Below, one piece after another: positions 17,766 to 24,473 of a stretch of 34,488 nucleotides of DNA (position 1 is the first letter of the stretch; each line of letters begins with the position of its first letter). This stretch comes from Flavobacterium sp. (GTDB taxonomy: Bacteria; Bacteroidota; Bacteroidia; Flavobacteriales; Flavobacteriaceae). The notes below the pieces were generated by a model that was not told where the DNA came from, ran no database searches, and was given only the letters and a program-made list of their open reading frames with translations. The DNA lies in NCBI RefSeq assembly GCF_024642105.1, contig NZ_JAHEBT010000006.1, forward strand, positions 1 to 34,488. The letters are read 5' to 3'. The position numbers and the translations under genes were made by a program.

Positions 17766-18526
17766 TAAAAAGGTAACTCATCCTCTTCCTCAATATTTAT
17801 AATGGGTTTAGGATGTAAATTTTTGTAATACGAATTTAGAAATAAACCGACTGTAGTTACTGTATTTACGGTAAAATATGCATAAACTGAATCTTCAATA
17901 AGATAATCACTCTCAGTTTTACCGTGAAAAAATGTCTTTTCACTTCTTAACTTTTCGATACCCTGATTTGTTGAAAGAAGTCCATTTCCGATTTGAGAAA
18001 TTTCTTTCGGAACTTTTGCACCAGGAAATAAATGCAATTCCTTTAATAAATCTTGTGTCAAATCATAAAGCGTTTTCTTGGTGTCCAGTTTTGTTTCAAG
18101 ATTTTCATTTTTAATGATTTCTTTGATTAGGCATTCTAAGGCTGAATTGGCCAGGCCAACCGCTAAACTTGGATCTGATTCAACTTGTTTAAATGCTTTT
18201 TCAAAGGTTAACGAAGCAGTGGCAAATTCAGCGCGAATCGCATTACGGAAATTTGGAATTGCAGGGATAAAATCAGGTGTTTCTAATCCTAAATCTATCC
18301 CTATTTTTAACAATGTTTCATCATTTATAGTGTGAAGTGTTTGAATAAAATTAATTTCATCATTTACATTTGTAATAAATGAGAAATTTTCTGGTTCATT
18401 ATTCCAACCATCCCCTTCATTATGCCAACATTTTAAATATTGGTAAATATCCTCAGCGAAATTATATTCCGTATTTAACTTGAAATAAATTGATTTAACA
18501 AGCGACAATCTATATTTTGGTGACAT
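17765..18526 (-). CDS. Abi_C / HEPN-like abortive-infection protein
   Basis: About 253 aa. Residues about 115-240 match the Abi_C pattern: DPSLAVGLANSALECLIKEI, a TLYDLTQDLLKEL helix, then an RSEKTFFHGK motif and a long AYFTVNTVTTVGLFL helix. The R-x6-H spacing is close to, but not the same as, the HEPN RNase R-x4-6-H motif. The N-terminal 110 residues are not recognised. ATG 18,526 is preferred over GTG 18,532 because GGAG lies 8 nt before it. The gene starts 2 nt after a short hsdR-like scrap and ends against the hsdR fragment, in one minus-strand operon with the reverse transcriptase. Likely role: a toxin/effector or accessory of phage defence. Catalysis is not proven. Confidence 0.72.
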   Translation of the reverse strand: MSPKYRLSLVKSIYFKLNTEYNFAEDIYQYLKCWHNEGDGWNNEPENFSFITNVNDEINFIQTLHTINDETLLKIGIDLGLETPDFIPAIPNFRNAIRAEFATASLTFEKAFKQVESDPSLAVGLANSALECLIKEIIKNENLETKLDTKKTLYDLTQDLLKELHLFPGAKVPKEISQIGNGLLSTNQGIEKLRSEKTFFHGKTESDYLIEDSVYAYFTVNTVTTVGLFLNSYYKNLHPKPIINIEEEDELPF

Positions 18527-18528
18527 TT

Positions 18529-18666
18529 TCACTTCTCCAATTTAGGTAAATGATATAATTGAACAGCAAGGTTTTTACTAGTTTCAACTTGAAATATTAA
18601 ACAAATCTCAGTTTCTAGTTCTTCGATTGCCCAGATTTCGATATGGTTTTCATTAAGTTTGGTCAC
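18529..18666 (-). pseudogene. HsdR-start-like short ORF between RT and Abi genes
   Basis: GTG at 18,666 overlaps the RT stop (GTGA), and the frame runs 45 codons to TGA 18,531-18,529. Its first residues, VTKLNENHIEIWAIEELE, parallel the HsdR fragment start TKLSESDIEQWAVEELQ; after that similarity ends. It ends 2 nt before the Abi-like ATG. It is best read as a scrap of an hsdR 5' end left at the junction where the Abi gene entered, though it may still serve as a coupled leader ORF. Confidence 0.6.
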
Positions 18667-20228
18667 GATTCATGATTAATAAATATTTCTACTTCTTTAG
18701 AAGGGATGATAGGTTTCAGTTCTTTGATCAGTTCAAAATCAACAATCATTGATTTTTCAATTATTCTCTTTAAATCATTATTTAGCCAGTCTAATTCCCA
18801 AATCTTTACATGTTCGTTTTTTACTACTTTAGTTAAGGGTTCGGTAAAAGAAATATATGGAACGTTTAAGGTCATTCGTTGTAACCACAACTCTAAAATT
18901 CCAGAATTTGGTACTTTAGAAAATTTCTTAAGTATCTGGTCTAATAGTTTTCGAAATTCTTCACTTGATCCTACATTTCCTAATAGTCTACTTAGAATTG
19001 CAGCTCCAACTGGGTAGACTTTTGGATTTTTGATTATTAATGATACCAACACAGAAATATTTGCCAGGATATTTTCCTTAAACGTTTCTTTCTTTTCAAG
19101 ATTCTTCAATAATTTGTTTAATTCCGTAATAATTGTTCCTGAATTTGGAAATTTATTCCCCATCTGGTAAAGGACAAAAAGTTTCTTTTGAAACGACCTA
19201 GGTGAACGTTTATATGAGAACCAATAGGCTTTATCAGGTTTAATAGATGCTGAAACCACATCGTTAGAAATAATGGTTTTTGAAGCATTAAGCTTTAAGC
19301 CTAATTCGCTCAGCACTTCTGACAAATGTTTTGCAATTTCCTGAATATCTTGTGGGTTGTTGGAAAAAATCCTGTAGTCATCTCTATATCGAAGAATTTT
19401 GTAATCTGACAAAAAAGCGATTCTATCTGTCAATAATTTATCAGCATAGCCTAAAACAATTTCAGCTACAAAATCCATTAACAGACTTCCTTGGGGTATA
19501 CCATTGGTTTGTCCAAATGCCATGTCAGATATGGATCCATCAATATAATTTCCTATAAGTTGATTTCTTTTTCGCTTTACCTTTGCAACTTCCTTATCAT
19601 GTAGTGCCCATGCAATTGAATGTGTGTATATGGAACCATAGCAATCTGAAATATCGGTATGTAATATGTATTCAAAATCAAGAGCTAATTCAACTGATTT
19701 TTGTTCAAGTTTTCTCCACCACTGATAAATAGTTTCTCCTTTATCTGTTCGTTCACCTTCCGATAAAACAGGAATACTTAAACATTCAACTGTGTTTTCG
19801 TTTTTAAATTGTTTAAACCTGTTGATTATCAACACCCAATTATCTTCTGTTGTTATTTGGTTTACCAAATCAACATACAATGCTGGGTTGATAAGTTGTA
19901 AAGGTCGCCAAGCATATTGTCCGTCTTTGTTATTGTACAACACGTGATTAACACCTTCGAAATTATAAGGTTTGTGATTAATTGATTTTGTTTCTCCATC
20001 CTCATTTATGAATGTTTCAGTTTTAAAACAACTAGCAATGTTTTTATCTTTCAAATAACTATCAACATTACTCAGTAATGATTCAAAATTGAAATATGGC
20101 GGTAAGTCAATACTGCAATAAGTTTCAGATTTTATAAAAAAAACTTTTGCTTCTTCATTTGTAAGATCAAAGACGCTTTTATCCTTATAAATTGTTTCTT
20201 TAACATTTTGTACTACCAATTCTTTCAT
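18663..20228 (-). CDS. Defence-type (unknown-group) reverse transcriptase
   Basis: A 521-aa RT. The palm contains motif A TDISDCYGSIYTHSIAWAL (catalytic Asp about 192), motif B FGQTNGIPQGSLLMDF (about 233-248), the catalytic YRDD (about 281-284) and motif D/E region LGLKLNASKT. The TDIS-x-x-YGSIYTHSI form of motif A is typical of the Abi/UG defence RTs rather than group II introns; no maturase, endonuclease or retron-type RT domain is visible. From about 340 an all-helical extension continues to the end, as in Abi-type RTs. The start is ATG 20,228, after AAAAAAGGAT. It lies among type I R-M remnants and upstream of an Abi_C-like gene. The DRT class cannot be assigned by eye. Confidence 0.85.
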   Translation of the reverse strand: MKELVVQNVKETIYKDKSVFDLTNEEAKVFFIKSETYCSIDLPPYFNFESLLSNVDSYLKDKNIASCFKTETFINEDGETKSINHKPYNFEGVNHVLYNNKDGQYAWRPLQLINPALYVDLVNQITTEDNWVLIINRFKQFKNENTVECLSIPVLSEGERTDKGETIYQWWRKLEQKSVELALDFEYILHTDISDCYGSIYTHSIAWALHDKEVAKVKRKRNQLIGNYIDGSISDMAFGQTNGIPQGSLLMDFVAEIVLGYADKLLTDRIAFLSDYKILRYRDDYRIFSNNPQDIQEIAKHLSEVLSELGLKLNASKTIISNDVVSASIKPDKAYWFSYKRSPRSFQKKLFVLYQMGNKFPNSGTIITELNKLLKNLEKKETFKENILANISVLVSLIIKNPKVYPVGAAILSRLLGNVGSSEEFRKLLDQILKKFSKVPNSGILELWLQRMTLNVPYISFTEPLTKVVKNEHVKIWELDWLNNDLKRIIEKSMIVDFELIKELKPIIPSKEVEIFINHES

Positions 20229-20415
20229 ATCCTTTTTTAACTACCCCGGGTTTTTAGTTATAATATTCATATTTGGATTAGGGCTTGAATCATCTTTTTT
20301 GATACCATGCGAAGACGTTCGGAAAATGGAAGAAAGAATCAATTCTTTATTTTCTTTTTTCAAAACTTGCTCTTCACATTCAAGAGCTAGGTACGTGTTA
20401 TTAAATCACTCATTT
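20229..20415 (-). other. RT upstream region with hairpin; possible ncRNA or gene scrap
   Basis: On the minus strand this 187-nt gap holds a 6-bp hairpin GCTCTT-GAATGTG-AAGAGC (20,369-20,387), a 9-codon ATG ORF starting at 20,415, and an open frame of about 50 codons (LALECEEQVLKKENKELI) without a start, ending TAG near 20,242. In type I loci hsdS is expected about here, so it may be the remains of it. Several defence RTs use a structured RNA encoded next to the gene, which is the other possibility. Neither is shown. Confidence 0.35.
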
Positions 20416-22077
20416 TCATTCAGTACTTAATTGACGTTCGGCATCATTGTGAATTTGATCCATCATATCACTAACAAAAGCGATACTGATTTCATTGATT
20501 TCACCATCCGTAATTTTAGTGGAATACAAAAACTCTTTGAAAGGTTTTTGCTCATGTTGAATCTGTACACTAAATACATATTGGTGAAAATTGAATTTTA
20601 TTGTTTCTCGACTACCGAAGGTATTTGTACCTGCATGCTTGAATCCATTCAAATAGATTTCGTATCCAATTTGATGAATATTATGATCATGTTGTGAGAA
20701 TATATCGAAGTTTGTTTTAAACTCATAAATCTGATTGTTGAGCGTATATTCCTCTTTGAATTCAAGGAACCAATCTTTAACATTGTTTTGTTCTAACAAT
20801 TGAATGATTTGATTTCGAAGTGGATGAAAGACGTTTTTTACAAACTCAGCTATAACTTCTTGCGACCTTTGTATTTTGACTTCTTCTTTGGCTTTTGAAT
20901 TTATTAATTCCAAAATCTTTGCGCGTTTTTCATCCAAAGGATCTTTTAAGATTTTCATTTCTGCTGCAATTTCCTCCTCCAATTGTTCAACAGTTGGTAA
21001 ACCAACTACTAATTCTTCAGGTAGCGCTGTTTGAAATGAGTATTCAGAAACACCTAATGGTGTTTGAATTCCTTTTATTGAATATTCGACAACGGTTTTA
21101 TTTGGCGTTTTGCATAATAACACACCAATTGTTTCTTCGTGATGAGGCAATTTCACATGTTCGTTTACCGTGTTTACATACATGTTTAGTTTTCCTGCAA
21201 ATTCCGGTTTAAACTCTCCAACCTTTAATTCGAAAATGACATATCTGTTTAGGGTCATATTGAAGAATAACAAATCCAGGAAAAAGTCATCACCTTCAAC
21301 ATTGAGGTTATATTGATTTCCTACGAACGCAAAACCCTTACCTAATTCTAACATGAATTTTTTCAGGTGTTGAATTAATGCTCGTTCAACTTCCAATTCC
21401 CGAGCATCTTCAGCAAGTGTTAGAAAATCGAAATTGTAGGGGTTTTTGATTATTTCTTGTGCTAAATCAGCCTGCGGTTCTGGCAAGGTTAATGCGAAAT
21501 TTGTGAGCGCTTTTCCTTGACGATTGTACAATTCAGTGCTAATGTGCTGAGTTAAATTTGAACGGCTCCAGTTATTTTGTACCGTTTTCACCAAATAGAA
21601 AAATGCTTCTTCAGGTGATTTTACCTTGGTGAGAATTACAGTGTGTTGTCCCCAAGGAACACTGTATAGTAAGGCTTTTACATTTTGATCAACAGGCTGT
21701 TGACCCGTTTGTTCAGATTGCGCAACAATCTGTTGCGCATTTGAGAAGTTTGGATCAATTTGTAATTGCGCAACAGCATGTTGCGCAATATCAAGATTAA
21801 TTGAATAAAATGAATACCATCTTCTAATTGTTTCTAAATTTCTTTTAGAAAACCCTTTCATATCAGGGAATTCAACTTTCAAATCACGTGCTAAATTATC
21901 AATGAATTTATCTCCCCATTCCGTCTGCTTGGCTACAAGTGCTTCACCAATAAACCAATACAAATCTAGTAATTCGCGGTTTACAGCAAGTGCCGCTTTT
22001 TGTTGAGAAGAACGAATTCGATTCTTGATTTCACCAAACCAGTGAACATAATTTCCTGATGCGAGGGCTTTACTCAT
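20416..22077 (-). CDS. DUF1016 / YhcG-like PD-(D/E)XK nuclease, extended
   Basis: A 553-aa protein. Residues about 10-100 are the DUF1016 N-terminal helical domain (NRELLDLYWFIGE, GFSKRNLETIRRWYSFY). PWGQH, then NNWSRSNL (about 140-180) leads to the nuclease domain with FFLDLLFFN (Asp about 268) and VIFELKVGEFKPEFAGKLNM (ELK about 284), the PD-(D/E)XK pattern. Usual family members are about 340-390 residues; here about 170 more form a C-terminal domain of unknown type (TLNNQIYEFKTNFDIF). The gene begins 5 nt after an hsdM C-terminal scrap. DUF1016 genes often accompany type I R-M operons. It probably cleaves or processes nucleic acid in defence; its target is unknown. Two palindromes interrupt the linker before PWGQH. 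Confidence 0.85.
   Translation of the reverse strand: MSKALASGNYVHWFGEIKNRIRSSQQKAALAVNRELLDLYWFIGEALVAKQTEWGDKFIDNLARDLKVEFPDMKGFSKRNLETIRRWYSFYSINLDIAQHAVAQLQIDPNFSNAQQIVAQSEQTGQQPVDQNVKALLYSVPWGQHTVILTKVKSPEEAFFYLVKTVQNNWSRSNLTQHISTELYNRQGKALTNFALTLPEPQADLAQEIIKNPYNFDFLTLAEDARELEVERALIQHLKKFMLELGKGFAFVGNQYNLNVEGDDFFLDLLFFNMTLNRYVIFELKVGEFKPEFAGKLNMYVNTVNEHVKLPHHEETIGVLLCKTPNKTVVEYSIKGIQTPLGVSEYSFQTALPEELVVGLPTVEQLEEEIAAEMKILKDPLDEKRAKILELINSKAKEEVKIQRSQEVIAEFVKNVFHPLRNQIIQLLEQNNVKDWFLEFKEEYTLNNQIYEFKTNFDIFSQHDHNIHQIGYEIYLNGFKHAGTNTFGSRETIKFNFHQYVFSVQIQHEQKPFKEFLYSTKITDGEINEISIAFVSDMMDQIHNDAERQLSTE
21719..21789. repeat. Two related perfect palindromes inside the DUF1016 gene
   Basis: TGCGCAACA-ATC-TGTTGCGCA (21,719-21,739; 9-bp arms) and ATTGCGCAACA-GCA-TGTTGCGCAAT (21,765-21,789; 11-bp arms) share the arm TGCGCAACA and lie 25 bp apart. 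They encode Gln/Ala/Val repeats (IAQHAVAQ, AQQIVAQ) in a variable linker. They may be palindromic insertion elements or hairpins in the mRNA. Confidence 0.8.
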
Positions 22078-22082
22078 ACTGC

Positions 22083-22252
22083 TTAAAGGTTAATTCCAAT
22101 TTTTGCCAATTGTTCTTTGATTTCTTGGTCCAACTTGTGAGATTGTATCCATTGCCCTCAAAAATAAGATTCTTTCGGTCCATCATCATTCCTAATTTAA
22201 AAGCATCGATATTCTTTCGAAGTTTATCTGCAGTTTTCCAAAGCTTCTTTCC
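22083..22252 (-). pseudogene. hsdM: HsdM (type I methyltransferase) remnant with internal deletion
   Basis: Two scraps in different frames. Nearer the 5' side, GKKLWKTADKLRKNIDA (22,252-22,202) matches the HsdM N-terminus, where a start codon is missing and TAA precedes it. Nearer the 3' side, SHKLDQEIKEQLAKIGINL then TAA (to 22,083) matches the usual HsdM C-terminus (SH-x-L-x-x-EI-x-x-QL-x-x-IG). About 450 residues between them, including the methyltransferase core, are lost. The C-terminal scrap ends 5 nt before the DUF1016 start, the usual spacing of such operons. Confidence 0.75.
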
Positions 22253-22282
22253 TTAGCTCTCTTCAATTAGGTTCTTTTTGCT

Positions 22283-22320
22283 TTGCTATAATTAATCGTA
22301 AAGGTAAAATAATATAGCAA
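22283..22320. repeat. Inverted repeat upstream of the decayed type I locus
   Basis: TTGCTATA (22,283-22,290) and TATAGCAA (22,313-22,320) are perfect inverted arms separated by 22 bp, with near-symmetry extending inward. The site is in the likely promoter region of the minus-strand defence operon, so it could be an operator. The rest of 22,257-22,458 is AT-rich and non-coding. Confidence 0.45.
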
Positions 22321-22458
22321 TAATATTAATTGTAAATGCTACACGCATCTTTAAAAATCGCTGAAAAGGTATGATGTTATTCAAATGGGTTTTGAGTTTG
22401 CTTCTATCCGTTTTAGAATTAGAATTTATATGTAGAATTGTCAAAGGAAATCATTTTT

Positions 22459-22854
22459 TTATTCCGCTAATTTAAAACCATATTTATCCATGACTTCTAG
22501 CCTTTCTATATAAGACTTTTTGCCAAAACCGCTCATACTAATTAAGTAATACTTCCTTGTCGAGATTAAATCTGTTAAGTGTCGAAAATTACCACGTAAC
22601 AATCCATTTTTTAATCTTTCACTTAGTCCTAATTCTCTAATGTCATACTTTTCAATAATCGGAACCGCTGGTTTGACTTTCTGACTGGAAATAAATTTCA
22701 ATAATACTTTTATGAAAATCATGCTTCTATTTGCCACTTCGAATAATTCATAATTACTAAGACTCTCCATTTCAGATACCGAAAGAAATTGACCAATTTT
22801 AACATCATTTTCAATTAATTGCATTCCATTCAAATTTTCGACGAAAATATACAT
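22459..22854 (-). CDS. Stand-alone RNA polymerase alpha-CTD-like protein
   Basis: A 131-aa protein. Residues about 65-131 match the alpha-subunit C-terminal domain: YDIRELGLSERLKNGLLRGN, a DLISTRKYYLISMSGFGKKS helix-hairpin-helix stretch, then a helix ending YGFKL. The assembly domain (alpha-NTD) of true RpoA is absent. The N-terminal 60 residues are not recognised and have no known-family motif. Alpha-CTD contacts UP-element DNA and activators, so a free copy could bind DNA or a transcription regulator. Alternatively it is simply a small helix-hairpin-helix DNA-binding protein. It lies alone between the AT-rich defence block and the GC-richer operon. Confidence 0.7.
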   Translation of the reverse strand: MYIFVENLNGMQLIENDVKIGQFLSVSEMESLSNYELFEVANRSMIFIKVLLKFISSQKVKPAVPIIEKYDIRELGLSERLKNGLLRGNFRHLTDLISTRKYYLISMSGFGKKSYIERLEVMDKYGFKLAE

Positions 22855-22930
22855 TGAAAAATAACATTGAAAATTTGAAAACGCCTACAACAATTATTTA
22901 TTATACCTTAATTGAGCTAGAACTTTTGAA

Positions 22931-22951
22931 TTTCCTGCATTTTACAGGAAA
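22931..22951. repeat. Perfect 7-bp inverted repeat in the gap at the block boundary
   Basis: TTTCCTG-CATTTTA-CAGGAAA lies between the RecA-like gene (ends 23,019) and the alpha-CTD-like gene (starts 22,854). It has no T-run on either side, so it is not a standard terminator. It may be an operator or attenuate read-through. Confidence 0.5.
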
Positions 22952-23018
22952 AGACCAAATTGAATATCTAGAATAAGTTCTAATATTTTTAGAATATATA
23001 CCTATTAGATTTCAGTAA

Positions 23019-24470
23019 CTAAACCCCCACACTCCCACCAGCATTAAACCTCCCTGTCGAAGTCGCTTTTCCTTTCTCAACTTCAATAATCACATCCACC
23101 TCATGCGCATGAGCGTTCACTCCTCTGAATTTTCCTTCTTTGGTGGTATGATAAATGAAAATGAATGAGGTATTCGGATTCATTTTGCGCATTTCGTCCA
23201 TGTCGCTTACTTCTAGTCCAGCTTTGGAAACACTATCGATAAATACGAAGTTAAATTGATCCAAGTGTTCCGGAACTCGATCCGTTACAAATAAATTCGG
23301 GTGATGAGCTTTTAGGCGTTCTATTTTCTCCTTAAGCGTGTAGCCGAATCCTTCTTCAATGGCGCAGTACAATACTTTGCCATGATTTGCTGCGAGGTGA
23401 TTCGCGAAGTCTAAACACATGGTGGATTTACCAGATTTAGGAAGACCAAATACCATGGCGAAGAATCCGACACTTGGGTCACCAATGAGCTGTCTGTATT
23501 TCCCTTGAAGGCCAATAGTTTGAAAGTCCATTTTGAGCAGCTCTCCAGAATTCACAATCATACCATTTTCATCGTCATCAAGTCCTGAGATTCCTTTGTT
23601 TTTAGAAAACAGATCATCGCCAACGATACCCATAAGTCCATTGAGCTGTGCTTTATTGATATTGAGGTTTTTAGAATCTCCATCGATGTAGGTTTTTAGC
23701 GTTTGAAATGCAGCATCAAGTTTCGTAGCATACTTGTCTGACTTTGTGATCTTCCCCTGCTCTACGGCCTTTTTAATGCGATTAAACAAGCGTTCGGCTT
23801 TGTCTTTTATGTCGCGTTTTCCGTTTAACGAAACGTAGGCTTTCAGAAGTGAAATAGAAAGCATACCGGCTTGGCTATGCGCGATTTCCAAATAACGCTT
23901 GAGGTTCTTGTTATCAATTTTGATTTCAGCCATATCCCCCATTTGCTCATAACATGATATCAATTGCCCTTGCATGAGCTCGATTTCTTTGGCATAAGGA
24001 GAAGTCTTGCGGATTCTTCTTTCAAGTATGGCTTTTTGAAGGCTATGAATGAGCGTTAAGATCTGAGCCTGGCTTTTGACTTTGCCGTGCATGGCAGCAT
24101 AGCGTTTGATGAATTGTACATCTGTATCAATATGCTCGATGGAATCCGTTTTGTAAGTAGGTGCTGGTGCAACTTTTTTGACTGTTGGCGTTGTTTTCTT
24201 TGCTGGTTTTGGCGTAGGAGTACTTTTTACCGGTTTTGGTTTTTCAGTTGTTGATTTTGCAACTGGTTTTACAGAGATTTGCGCCAAATATTCATCGAGC
24301 TTAAGCATGTAGGCATCCACCACGCGTTTGATGTTTTCGTTGCTGCGGTATGGCCCCCAATTATTCTGTGAGGAGCCTTCGGTTAGCCGGTGTCCTTTAG
24401 CTAGTGCTTCGGGCACCATATTCCAATCAATGTTTGATACTTTTTGAAAGTAGTTTGTCGTGTTTAACAT
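23019..24470 (-). CDS. RecA/RadA-like ATPase of the mobile element
   Basis: A 483-aa protein. The N-terminus (about 1-65) has a helical segment (SSQNNWGPYRSNENIKRVVD). A Lys/Pro/Thr-rich linker (about 68-105) joins a helical middle region (about 110-280) to a C-terminal RecA-type core: Walker A VFGLPKSGKS (about 342), ATPase strand VLYCAIEEGFGYT (about 370), Walker B FNFVFIDSVSKAG (about 407), then SFIFIYHTTKEGKFRG and a terminal Gly-rich tail. This is the P-loop arrangement of RadA/DnaB-family proteins that act on ssDNA. It starts 3 nt after the SNF2 helicase stop and is the last gene of the operon. Likely role: DNA recombination or processing during transfer or replication of the element. 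Confidence 0.8.
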   Translation of the reverse strand: MLNTTNYFQKVSNIDWNMVPEALAKGHRLTEGSSQNNWGPYRSNENIKRVVDAYMLKLDEYLAQISVKPVAKSTTEKPKPVKSTPTPKPAKKTTPTVKKVAPAPTYKTDSIEHIDTDVQFIKRYAAMHGKVKSQAQILTLIHSLQKAILERRIRKTSPYAKEIELMQGQLISCYEQMGDMAEIKIDNKNLKRYLEIAHSQAGMLSISLLKAYVSLNGKRDIKDKAERLFNRIKKAVEQGKITKSDKYATKLDAAFQTLKTYIDGDSKNLNINKAQLNGLMGIVGDDLFSKNKGISGLDDDENGMIVNSGELLKMDFQTIGLQGKYRQLIGDPSVGFFAMVFGLPKSGKSTMCLDFANHLAANHGKVLYCAIEEGFGYTLKEKIERLKAHHPNLFVTDRVPEHLDQFNFVFIDSVSKAGLEVSDMDEMRKMNPNTSFIFIYHTTKEGKFRGVNAHAHEVDVIIEVEKGKATSTGRFNAGGSVGV

Positions 24471-24473
24471 GCT

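Noticed and set aside
18663..20228. Retron or group II intron identity for the reverse transcriptase
   Set aside because: No maturase or endonuclease domain, no intron RNA structure recognised, and the motif A form TDIS-x-x-YGSIYTHSI is of the Abi/UG kind.
17391..22252. A functional type I restriction-modification system
   Set aside because: HsdM lacks its catalytic core, HsdR ends before its nuclease and motor, and no HsdS was found.
22459..22854. Housekeeping RNA polymerase alpha subunit (rpoA)
   Set aside because: Only the C-terminal domain is present, and no ribosomal-protein neighbours are nearby.
22931..22951. Terminator for the large operon
   Set aside because: Neither strand has a T-run after the stem; kept only as an inverted repeat.
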